Below are positions 1 to 6,236 of a stretch of DNA of 9,021 nt, piece by piece. The stretch covers positions 1 through 9,021 of the forward strand of contig JALVTI010000068.1 in assembly GCA_027035985.1 (NCBI GenBank). The letters run 5' to 3'. Every line of letters begins with the position of its first letter. Within the stretch, counting starts at the first letter, position 1. Origin of the DNA: Aquificales bacterium (GTDB lineage Bacteria; Aquificota; Aquificia; Aquificales; QOAS01). The translations under genes and the position numbers were made by a program. A model generated the notes under the pieces. It worked only from the letters and a program-made list of their open reading frames with translations, had not been told where the DNA came from and did no database searches.

Positions 1-81
1 GAAAGAGGTAATTTGAGACCTTCGAAAGGTGAACCTAAATTTCTCCCGATGCGGAAGAAACAAAGGAAAAAAACCCCTTAG
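1..81 (+). CDS. Possible 3' end of a + strand gene with a basic C-terminal tail
   Basis: One + strand frame is open from the first base to a TAG at 79-81 and would encode 26 residues ending in RKKQRKKTP. The other two + frames close within the first 15 bases. The highly basic tail resembles those of RNA- or DNA-binding proteins, but I do not recognise the protein and only its end would be present. If real, its stop overlaps the thiC stop tail to tail by 4 bp, like the rsmI/M16 arrangement further along. The stretch is short and AT-rich, so the open frame could be chance. Confidence 0.35.
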   Translation, partial: ERGNLRPSKGEPKFLPMRKKQRKKTP

Positions 82-84
82 GGG
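67..84 (-). terminator. Rho-independent terminator of thiC
   Basis: On the minus strand CCCC-TAA-GGGG is followed directly by seven T residues. The three-base loop is the thiC stop codon itself, so the hairpin overlaps the end of the gene. The stem has only four G-C pairs, which is short, but the T tract is good and the position is right. Confidence 0.55.
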
Positions 85-1484
85 GCTAGGAAGTTTCCGT
101 CCAATAGGGGTTTCTCTTTGTCGTTGAGGATGGTAAACTCCCCTTGGTCGTTTATGGAGAGCATAACGTCTTGGGAAATCCTGTAGGCGCAAAATTGGGC
201 GCCGCACATGGAGCAGAATTTCGCCGACTTGAAGCCTTCGCCCCCGTGGGCTTCGTCGTGGTAGGCGCGCGCCGTTTCGGGGTCGAGGGCGAGCTGGAAC
301 TGTTTCTCCCACTCGAAGTTGAAGCGGGCTTTCGACATTTCCAAATCCCAATCGCGGGCGCCGGGCCAGTTTTTGGCTATGTCGGCGGCGTGGGCGGCAA
401 TCTTGTAGGCGATAACGCCCTGTTTGACGTCCTCGATATCGGGCAGTCCGAGGTGCTCCTTGGGCGTGACGTAGCAGAGCATGGAGGCACCCTTCCATCC
501 GGCTAGGGCTCCGCCTATGGCGCTACCTATGTGGTCGTATCCGGGCGCCACGTCGAGAACGAGGGGTCCCAATACGTAGAAGGGCGCCTCGTGACACCAG
601 AGCTGTTGAATCTTCATATTGAATTCGACCTCGTTCAGGGGAACGTGTCCGGGACCCTCGACCATAACCTGAACGTCGTGCCTCCAAGCCCTTTCGGTGA
701 GTTCGCCCAAAACCCTCAGTTCGCCCAGTTGGGCGTCGTCGGTGGCATCCTCTATGCAACCGGGTCGCAGCGCGTCGCCGAGGGAGAAGGAGACGTCATA
801 CTTTTTGAATATCTCGCAAATCTTGTCGAAGTTGGTGTAAAGGGGGTTTTCCTTCCCGTGCTCGACCATCCACTGGGCGATAATCGACCCACCCCTCGAA
901 ACTATTCCCATAACCCGGTGGTTTATCAGGGGCAGGTGTTCGCGCAGTATACCGGCGTGAATGGTCATATAGGAAACCCCTTCGCGGGCTTGCTCCTCTA
1001 TAACGTCCAAAATGAGGTCTTCGGTCATATCCTTTATCGAGCCGGCGACCTTTAGCGCCTCGTAGATGGGAACGGTTCCCACGGGAACGGTGGAGACCTC
1101 CAGTATAGCCTTTCTGGTCTCCTTAATGGCGTCGCCGGTGGACAAATCCATGAGGGTGTCGGCGCCATACTTAATCGCTACCTTCGCCTTTTCGACCTCG
1201 GTCGGTATGTCGGAGGCTAGGGCGGAGTTACCTATGTTGGCATTTACCTTTACCTTGGAGTTTCTGCCGATACACATAGGCTCTAAGTGGGTGTGGTTGA
1301 TGTTGGCGGGAATTATCATCCGCCCCATAGCCACCTCGCGGCGGACAAACTCGGGGTGAAGCCCCTCCCTCTCAGCGACATATTTCATCTCCTCGGTGAT
1401 AATACCTTGACGGGCTAGGTGCATCTGGGTTTTATTCCTAAAGCGTTTTCTTCCCTCTATCCAAGGAGTCCTATCGACGGTCAT
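78..1484 (-). CDS. thiC: Phosphomethylpyrimidine synthase ThiC
   Basis: ThiC is a radical SAM enzyme of the cytoplasm. It converts 5-aminoimidazole ribotide to 4-amino-5-hydroxymethyl-2-methylpyrimidine phosphate, the pyrimidine half of thiamine. The sequence shows family landmarks throughout, including GNSALASD, LMDLSTG, SRGGSI, SFSLGDALRPG, EGPGHVPLNE and PGYDHIG; the last two carry the metal-binding histidines. Near the C-terminus is the CX2CX4C cluster motif (CSMCGAQFC, about residues 424-432), with AQ where many homologues have PK. The product is about 468 residues, the short form without the N-terminal extension of the 631-residue E. coli enzyme. A TTG two codons upstream (1488-1490) keeps the frame open, but GGAGG lies 7 bases before the ATG at 1484 and nearly touches the TTG, so I chose the ATG. 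No other thiamine gene is in the window. Confidence 0.96.
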   Translation of the reverse strand: MTVDRTPWIEGRKRFRNKTQMHLARQGIITEEMKYVAEREGLHPEFVRREVAMGRMIIPANINHTHLEPMCIGRNSKVKVNANIGNSALASDIPTEVEKAKVAIKYGADTLMDLSTGDAIKETRKAILEVSTVPVGTVPIYEALKVAGSIKDMTEDLILDVIEEQAREGVSYMTIHAGILREHLPLINHRVMGIVSRGGSIIAQWMVEHGKENPLYTNFDKICEIFKKYDVSFSLGDALRPGCIEDATDDAQLGELRVLGELTERAWRHDVQVMVEGPGHVPLNEVEFNMKIQQLWCHEAPFYVLGPLVLDVAPGYDHIGSAIGGALAGWKGASMLCYVTPKEHLGLPDIEDVKQGVIAYKIAAHAADIAKNWPGARDWDLEMSKARFNFEWEKQFQLALDPETARAYHDEAHGGEGFKSAKFCSMCGAQFCAYRISQDVMLSINDQGEFTILNDKEKPLLDGNFLAP

Positions 1485-1491
1485 CTCCAAA

Positions 1492-1496
1492 CCTCC
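1492..1496 (-). promoter_or_regulatory. thiC ribosome binding site
   Basis: GGAGG on the minus strand lies seven bases before the ATG at 1482-1484. It decides the start in favour of this ATG over the in-frame TTG at 1488-1490. Confidence 0.8.
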
Positions 1497-1512
1497 AAAA
1501 GGTGTGGTTTTT

Positions 1513-1555
1513 ATATTAGACCCCCCAAAGCGGTCGGAAAAAGTGATTTAATCAC
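1513..1555 (-). promoter_or_regulatory. Candidate thiC promoter with an upstream palindrome
   Basis: On the minus strand a TAATAT -10-like hexamer (1513-1518) lies 17 bp downstream of a weak -35 (TTTTCC, 1536-1541). Directly upstream is the perfect palindrome GTGATTAAATCAC (1543-1555, six-base arms around one base). With transcription starting near 1506, its centre falls about 43 bp upstream, where CRP/FNR-type activators sit at class II promoters. The core half-site TGAT...ATCA resembles FNR sites, but the spacing is one base shorter than the FNR consensus. This is sequence matching by eye only. Confidence 0.35.
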
Positions 1556-1627
1556 CCCGCAGATTTAGGAGAGCTTTCTATCCCTTCGACGGAAGGTGGA
1601 GAGAAATAACCCTTCTGGGGTAGTTTG

Positions 1628-1645
1628 AAAAATCCTCAAAAAGGA
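1628..1645 (-). terminator. Small hairpin plus T-run downstream of hslV
   Basis: The minus strand reads TCCT-TTTTG-AGGA followed by five T residues. The stem is short (4 bp). It is the second of two very similar units 43-60 bp past the hslV stop and probably helps end hslV transcription before thiC. Confidence 0.4.
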
Positions 1646-1656
1646 CTTTATAGGGG

Positions 1657-1672
1657 AAAACCCTCAAAAGGG
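1657..1672 (-). terminator. Small hairpin plus T-run just after hslV
   Basis: The minus strand reads CCCT-TTTG-AGGG followed by four T residues, starting 15 bp past the hslV stop. It repeats the layout of the hairpin at 1628-1645 (CCTTTTGAGG core). The short T-run leaves termination efficiency uncertain. The rest of the 1491-1687 gap holds only weak hairpins (for example 1583-1596 and 1609-1621) and no gene. Confidence 0.35.
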
Positions 1673-1687
1673 AAGTCTCCCGAAGGG

Positions 1688-2233
1688 CTAACCCAATTCC
1701 TCGAAGGTAAACATGTCGTTGGTGTAGATGCATATCTCCGAGGCTATTTTCAGCGCCTCCTCAACGATTTGGCGGGCGTCCATGTCGGGGTTGTTTCTAT
1801 AGAGCGCCCGCGCGGCGGCTAAGGCGTAGTTTCCCCCCGAACCTATAGCCAATATCGGTTCCTCGGGTTCTATGACGTCACCCATGCCCGAAAGGAGGTA
1901 AATATGTTTTTCGTCCGCTACGAGCAGGAGCGCCTCGAGCCGTCGGAGGGCTTTGTCCATCCTCCACTCTTTAGCCAGCTCGACCGCCGCGCGGGTCAGA
2001 TTCCCCCTGTGCTCCTCCAGTTTGCGCTCGAGCCTCTCCATGAGGGCGAGCCCGTCGGCGGCACCGCCTGCAAACCCCACCAGCACCTTGCCGTGGTAGA
2101 TTTTCCTAACCTTCTTTGCGGTGTGCTTTAAGACGGTATTTCCAAAGGTTATCTGCCCGTCCCCGCCCATACAGGTCTTCCCGTCCTTTCTAACCACCAA
2201 CACGGTGGTAGCCCTTCTCTCCCTATACTCCAT
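1688..2233 (-). CDS. hslV: ATP-dependent protease peptidase subunit HslV
   Basis: HslV is the proteolytic core of the HslUV (ClpYQ) protease. It is an N-terminal threonine hydrolase that forms a double hexamer and degrades proteins unfolded by the ATPase HslU. The 181-residue product matches the family over its full length: GGDGQITFGNTV after the N-terminus, GFAGGAADGLALMERLE, RRLEALLLVAD, AIGSGGNYALAAARAL and the ending ICIYTND...EEL. The catalytic nucleophile should be Thr9 in the ATTV motif, freed by removing an eight-residue leader (MEYRERRA); E. coli HslV removes only the initiator Met. The ATG at 2233 is the only start that gives this leader, though no clear Shine-Dalgarno precedes it. 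hslU, the usual neighbour, is not in the window; thiC follows instead. Confidence 0.96.
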   Translation of the reverse strand: MEYRERRATTVLVVRKDGKTCMGGDGQITFGNTVLKHTAKKVRKIYHGKVLVGFAGGAADGLALMERLERKLEEHRGNLTRAAVELAKEWRMDKALRRLEALLLVADEKHIYLLSGMGDVIEPEEPILAIGSGGNYALAAARALYRNNPDMDARQIVEEALKIASEICIYTNDMFTFEELG

Positions 2234-2259
2234 CGGCGGTCAATAATTTTAAACCCGCT
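2234..2259. promoter_or_regulatory. 26-bp divergent hslV/rsmI intergenic region
   Basis: Only 26 bp separate two divergent start codons. The AT-rich centre contains back-to-back -10-like hexamers: AATAAT on + (2242-2247) and TAAAAT on minus (2246-2251). Neither has a convincing -35, and neither gene has a Shine-Dalgarno. Transcripts starting here would carry almost no leader, so leaderless or near-leaderless mRNAs are plausible. Promoters inside the opposite gene are the alternative. Confidence 0.35.
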
Positions 2260-3087
2260 ATGGGGAAACTCTACATCGTCCCCACACCGATAGGGAACCT
2301 TAAGGATATAACCCTCCGGGCGTTGGAGGTTTTGAAAGACGTAGACATAATAGCGTGCGAGGATACCCGCCAAACGCTGAAACTCCTAAACCACTACGAC
2401 ATTAAGGGGAAAAAACTCATCTCCTACTACCAACCGAGGGAGGAGGAGAAAATTCCGCTCCTCTTGGGGTTGCTGAAGGAGGGCAAAGATGTTGCACTGG
2501 TGAGCGATGCGGGAACGCCCGGCATTTCCGACCCCGGCTACCGTCTCGTGAGGGCGTGCGTGGAGGAGGGTATAGAGGTCGAATCCCTTCCAGGGGCGAC
2601 CGCCTTTGTCCCCACCTTGGTCGGAAGCGGTCTTCCCACCGACAGGTTCCTCTTTCTCGGTTTCCCACCCAAAAAGGGCATTGAAAAGTTCTTCAAACCC
2701 TATAGGGGCATCGATGCCACTTTTATCCTCTACGAGTCGCCCCACAGACTTTTGAAAACCCTCGAGGCGGTTAGGGACATATTCGGAAACCCCCCAACGG
2801 TGGTGGCAAAGGAGCTTACGAAACTCCACGGGGAGTTTATCAGGGGGGAGACCACCCAGGAGGTTATAGATTTCTTTAGGGAAAACCCCGATAAGGTTAG
2901 GGGTGAGTTTGTAATTCTCTTCCGCCCAAAGGTGGAGGAAAAAGAAGACATAGACCTCGAAGGGGAGATAAAAAGGTTAAAAGAACAAGGCATGGGTGCA
3001 AAGGAGATTTACAAAACCTTAAGGGGGAGGGGTATAAAGGTAGACCGCAGGGAGGTTTACAAAATTTACGAAAACTTAGGAGGGTAG
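2260..3087 (+). CDS. rsmI: 16S rRNA (cytidine-1402-2'-O)-methyltransferase RsmI
   Basis: RsmI uses S-adenosylmethionine to methylate the ribose 2'-O of C1402 in the 16S rRNA decoding centre, which tunes start-codon choice and fidelity. The 275-residue product has the family signatures in order: YIVPTPIGNLKDITLRAL (about 5-22), CEDTRQT (33-39), the SAM-binding ALVSDAGTPGISDPG (79-93), SLPGATA (109-115), DRFLFLGFPP (128-137), FILYESPHRL and the KELTKLHGE segment. A basic helical C-terminal domain ends the protein. The length is normal for the family. The ATG at 2260 places the conserved LYIV strand at the expected distance from the N-terminus. Its last 12 bases overlap the end of the convergent M16 peptidase gene. 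Confidence 0.96.
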   Translation: MGKLYIVPTPIGNLKDITLRALEVLKDVDIIACEDTRQTLKLLNHYDIKGKKLISYYQPREEEKIPLLLGLLKEGKDVALVSDAGTPGISDPGYRLVRACVEEGIEVESLPGATAFVPTLVGSGLPTDRFLFLGFPPKKGIEKFFKPYRGIDATFILYESPHRLLKTLEAVRDIFGNPPTVVAKELTKLHGEFIRGETTQEVIDFFRENPDKVRGEFVILFRPKVEEKEDIDLEGEIKRLKEQGMGAKEIYKTLRGRGIKVDRREVYKIYENLGG

Positions 3088-4329
3088 GAGAAAGGTTTCC
3101 GTATAGGGTTTGTTTAGGAAGTATTTTTCCAAAACCAGTTTTATATGTTTCGGTTCGACCTTTTTAATGTTGTCGAAGAAGTAGAGGGCGTAGTTTATCT
3201 TCCCGGCAACGGTTTGGGAATATCCGTAAAAGGCGGCTTCGTTTTCCGCCTCCTCCTTTTCGAAAATTTCGGAGTTTATAAGCCTCCGCTTGAACTTTTC
3301 GACCGTATCTTCGTCGACCGTTTCGTAAATCTCCTGCAAAATCTCGAAGAGCCTTTTCTTATAGGTCTCTATGTTGTCGGGGTGGTGGCTGGCAGAGACC
3401 ACAAATATGTTGTCTCTGCTCCGTTCAAAGTCGTAAGAGTTTATTGCGTAAACGATTCCCGCTTCGCGGAGTTCTTGGTAGAGAATGGAGGTTCGACCGC
3501 CCGTAAGCATTTCGTTCAGCACCAGTATGTCGTAGTCCTCCAAGGTTGCCAGGGGTGCTATTCTCCACCCTATGAGGGAGTAGGATTTATCGCCTCCTAT
3601 ACGCGGGTCTCTCAAAGTTTTACTCCTAACCTTCAGTTGGGGAGGTTCCTCGGGAATAAACCTTTTGGGGACGGGTCTCGAAGGTTCACCGGCAAAGGTC
3701 TTTTCCACAAATTCCCTGACCTCTTGGGGGTCTACCTTTCCAACCACAACGACCGTTGCATTTCTCGGTTGGTAAAAACTCCTGTAAAAGGAGAGGAGCA
3801 TCTCCCTCGTAAACCCCTTAATGGTCTTTTCGTAACCGATAATGGGGTCTCTGAAGGGGGAGACCTTATACATCTCCTTTTCGAAAATCCACCACAGTTG
3901 GGTTGTGGGGTTGTCCTTTGCCCTGTAGAGCTCCTCGAGGACGATAGGCTTTTCCTTCTCTATCATCTTCTCGTCGAGTGTTGCCCTCATCGTGAGGTGA
4001 AAGAGGACGTCGAGCCCCTCCCTCCAGTAGGGAGCGGCGATATTGACGTAGTAATAGGTGTACTCCTTGGAGGTTGCGGCGTTTATATGCCCCCCTAGGC
4101 TCTCTATAAGGGCTTCGGCTTCGCCGTAACCGCATTTATCGTTTCCGTTGAAGAGCATATGTTCCAAAAAGTGGGCTATACCCTTTTCTTTCTGCTTCTC
4201 GTAAACGGAGCCGACTTTAAACCACACTTGGAGAGAAACCACTTCCGTATCCTCACGGGGGTGAACTATTAGCCAAAGACCGTTCTTGTAATGCCTTATC
4301 AACAAATCCTTTTTCTCCACCAATTGCAT
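3076..4329 (-). CDS. M16 family zinc metallopeptidase (processing-peptidase-like)
   Basis: This is an inverzincin. The inverted zinc motif HFLEH lies at residues 54-58 (numbered from the upstream TTG), with Glu57 the catalytic base, His54 and His58 as ligands, and Glu134 in the VLEEL segment at the expected +76 position as third ligand. The protein of about 417 residues has two M16 domains: the active N-terminal half and an M16_C half with the GGRTSILYQELREAGIVYA signature (about 285-305). This is the architecture of the mitochondrial processing peptidase beta subunit and its bacterial COG0612 homologues. There is no signal peptide or membrane segment, so it probably acts in the cytoplasm on peptides; its substrate cannot be read from sequence. 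A TTG at 4332 directly precedes the ATG at 4329; I prefer the ATG. The ribosome binding site is weak (AAAGGA about 15 bases upstream). No inactive M16 partner is adjacent. Confidence 0.92.
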   Translation of the reverse strand: MQLVEKKDLLIRHYKNGLWLIVHPREDTEVVSLQVWFKVGSVYEKQKEKGIAHFLEHMLFNGNDKCGYGEAEALIESLGGHINAATSKEYTYYYVNIAAPYWREGLDVLFHLTMRATLDEKMIEKEKPIVLEELYRAKDNPTTQLWWIFEKEMYKVSPFRDPIIGYEKTIKGFTREMLLSFYRSFYQPRNATVVVVGKVDPQEVREFVEKTFAGEPSRPVPKRFIPEEPPQLKVRSKTLRDPRIGGDKSYSLIGWRIAPLATLEDYDILVLNEMLTGGRTSILYQELREAGIVYAINSYDFERSRDNIFVVSASHHPDNIETYKKRLFEILQEIYETVDEDTVEKFKRRLINSEIFEKEEAENEAAFYGYSQTVAGKINYALYFFDNIKKVEPKHIKLVLEKYFLNKPYTETFLLPS

Positions 4330-4332
4330 CAA

Positions 4333-4515
4333 GGATTTAATGTATCCTTTCGGGGATTGTCTCCCTGTAGAAAACCGCCGGTGGATAGAAGGAACTTATT
4401 TTTCCTTCAAAAGGTTTGGAAATTTCTAACCTCTTGCGGAATGTCGATTTTTCTCCGACATTAGGGAAATTTTTTGAGAAACTCAAAAGGGAAATTTTGA
4501 AGGAAGAGAAGACCC
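4333..4515. other. Non-coding gap with inverted and direct repeats
   Basis: This 183-bp stretch holds no convincing gene. It contains an inverted repeat AATGTCG/CGACATT (4440-4446 and 4456-4462, 9-base loop), a second perfect inverted repeat TTTTGAG-AAA-CTCAAAA (4472-4488), and an 11-bp direct repeat AGGGAAATTTT (4463-4473 and 4488-4498, period 25) that brackets the second hairpin. It must hold the end of the molybdoenzyme operon transcript and any promoter of the M16 gene. The hairpins lack the GC-rich stem plus T-run of a textbook terminator on the minus strand. Confidence 0.5.
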
Positions 4516-5520
4516 TTAGGAGGGCCAGGGATAGGTGTAGATACCGTAATGGAGGATGTAATACCTCAGGAGGAAACCGCCAAAGAGCACCAACAGGGCG
4601 GCTAGGGGAACTAATATCCTTAGGGAGTGAACCTTAGCCGCTATGAATTCCAAAATCCAAGGGATTATTAGCCCGAGAAATAGGAAGCCGCCGACAAAGC
4701 CGATATCGGATAGCATGTGGTGGAAGGTGTATTTACCGCCGGCATAGGCGTAGTAGAGGTAGTTGAAGTAAGCGCCTATGGCGAGTAGCTCGAGACCTAT
4801 GAGGGCGATATCCACCCACTCAACTTGGTGTCCGATGTGTTCCCTAAGTTCCTTAGTTTGCTCGTCCTTGCCGTGGGCGAAGTAAGTCCAGAGCATATAC
4901 CAAGCTGTTCCAGTAGAAAGTGCCGAAATTAGGAATAGCACCGGTAGCAGAGGGTGACTCCAGGCGGGTATGGAAGGGGCAACCGAAAGTAGGAAACCGG
5001 TATAAGCCATAACTCCGAGACCGAAGAGGATGGTGAGCCATCCCCAGAGGGCTTGGAGGGGTTTTAGGAGGTTTCCGATTTTAACGATAAAGCCGATATG
5101 TTTCAATATTGCGGTTCTGTCCGCCATGGAGAGCGCCCAAAGCGTTCCGAACAGCGAAAAGAGCACTATAAAGTTTGCACCCCACTGAATCCAGGGATGG
5201 AAGTTTCCATTAAACACGGCGGCACCAAAGAATGCATATACCACCTTTAGGATTTGCAGGATATGCCCGTGGATAAAGGATTCCCAGACGAACATATCCA
5301 GTATGAGGAAGATACCACCGAAGTTGACAAATAGAACACCTAGCAGTGTAGACCACGCGAACATGGAGGGGTCATCCTTTTTAAAGATATGTTTGTACAT
5401 TGCGGCTAAAAAGCCCATAGCCGCGCCCAAACCGCCCAGAAATAGGTAGATGGCAATACCAACACGCCAGTGGTGCTGGGGTTCAAAGGTTAAAAATTGG
5501 GAGTAATCCAAAGCTATCAT
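4516..5520 (-). CDS. NrfD/PsrC-family membrane subunit of the molybdoenzyme
   Basis: This is the integral membrane anchor that exchanges electrons between the quinone pool and the iron-sulfur subunit. The 334-residue protein is mostly hydrophobic, with about eight or nine helices visible at roughly 20-42, 55-77, 88-105, 112-131, 155-180, 190-213, 235-260, 270-295 and 302-323. The first helix has the GG-GAA pattern (LGGLGAAMGF) typical of the NrfD family, and acidic residues inside the second helix region (LDMFVWE) fit a quinone or proton pocket as in PsrC. No haem-ligand pattern marks it as a cytochrome b type anchor. GGAGG lies 8 bases before the ATG, and the gene starts 19 bp after the ferredoxin subunit, so it is the third gene of the operon. 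The exact enzyme type cannot be told from this subunit. Confidence 0.92.
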   Translation of the reverse strand: MIALDYSQFLTFEPQHHWRVGIAIYLFLGGLGAAMGFLAAMYKHIFKKDDPSMFAWSTLLGVLFVNFGGIFLILDMFVWESFIHGHILQILKVVYAFFGAAVFNGNFHPWIQWGANFIVLFSLFGTLWALSMADRTAILKHIGFIVKIGNLLKPLQALWGWLTILFGLGVMAYTGFLLSVAPSIPAWSHPLLPVLFLISALSTGTAWYMLWTYFAHGKDEQTKELREHIGHQVEWVDIALIGLELLAIGAYFNYLYYAYAGGKYTFHHMLSDIGFVGGFLFLGLIIPWILEFIAAKVHSLRILVPLAALLVLFGGFLLRYYILHYGIYTYPWPS

Positions 5521-5539
5521 CTCCTACACCTCCCTAAAA

Positions 5540-6202
5540 TTATTCCGCTTCTTCGGGGGTTTTTGCGGGAAGGGTATCCAATCCTACATAGAAAACTTTG
5601 GGGTCGGTTCCCAGGTAAACCGCCAGGGGTTTAGCCCTTCCGCTTCTCACCAAGTCGGCAACGGGGTCATTGGGGTCGTTGAGGTCTCCCCACATACGGC
5701 AGTCGGTGGGACAGGTTGCCACACATGCGGGTTCTAAGCCCTTGGTAATCCTGTGGTAGCAGAAGGTGCACTTATCAATGTGTGGAACCTGGTGAATGGA
5801 GAACTCTTCCCCGAAAAGCTCCTTATTCTTGACGACGTCCTCGTAGTCGTAGCGATATCTGGCATCGTAGGGACAGGCGGTAACGCAAGCCTCGCAACCT
5901 ATACATAGGTCTTGGTTAACCATAACAACCCCTTCGGGGGTTTTGTAGGTTGCACCCGTGGGGCAGGCGTAGTAGCAGGGGGTATTTTGGCAGTGCATGC
6001 AGAGCCTGGGGAAGAAGATACGACCTATGTTGTCGCCTTTACCCACCTCGGCTTGTTCTACTTTAGTCCTCCACTTCTCAGCCCAATAGGGGGATTGGTT
6101 TTCCTGGGCACAAGCCGCCATACAGGCGTTGCAACCCACACAGGTGTTAAGGTCGATAACAAAGACCCAGTTCGGAAGATTTTTATTTTTAACTTCGCTC
6201 AT
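5540..6202 (-). CDS. Four-cluster [4Fe-4S] ferredoxin subunit (PsrB/NrfC/SreB-like)
   Basis: This is the electron-transfer subunit of a complex iron-sulfur molybdoenzyme. It wires the membrane subunit to the catalytic subunit. Four cysteine groups are visible in the 220-residue protein: C21-C24-C27-C31, C68-C71-C76-C80, C100-C103-C106-C110 and C145-C148-C160-C164, with an extra C168. This is the standard pattern for four [4Fe-4S] clusters. No signal peptide is present, which is normal because such subunits are exported bound to a twin-arginine-tagged catalytic partner. The start is well supported by AGGAGG at 6209-6214, about 6 bases before the ATG. It lies 34 bp after the catalytic gene and 19 bp before the membrane gene. 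Polysulfide, sulfur, thiosulfate and tetrathionate reductases all share this subunit type. Confidence 0.95.
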   Translation of the reverse strand: MSEVKNKNLPNWVFVIDLNTCVGCNACMAACAQENQSPYWAEKWRTKVEQAEVGKGDNIGRIFFPRLCMHCQNTPCYYACPTGATYKTPEGVVMVNQDLCIGCEACVTACPYDARYRYDYEDVVKNKELFGEEFSIHQVPHIDKCTFCYHRITKGLEPACVATCPTDCRMWGDLNDPNDPVADLVRSGRAKPLAVYLGTDPKVFYVGLDTLPAKTPEEAE

Positions 6203-6236
6203 CGCTTACCTCCTCAAAAAATCCAAGGAAAGGTGG

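Noticed and set aside
531..1055. 174-codon + strand ORF opposite thiC
   Set aside because: It is antisense to highly conserved ThiC sequence and has no family features of its own.
1485..1687. TPP riboswitch upstream of thiC
   Set aside because: The conserved cores are not present on the minus strand by eye; only small hairpins are seen.
3145..4098. 317-codon + strand ORF opposite the M16 peptidase gene
   Set aside because: It lies wholly antisense to a gene with clear zinc-site motifs; its translation shows no recognisable domain and no ribosome binding site. It is a codon-bias shadow.
4416..4637. 73-codon + strand ORF over the intergenic gap
   Set aside because: It runs into the antisense of the membrane subunit gene, has no convincing ribosome binding site, and its sequence looks like non-coding DNA.
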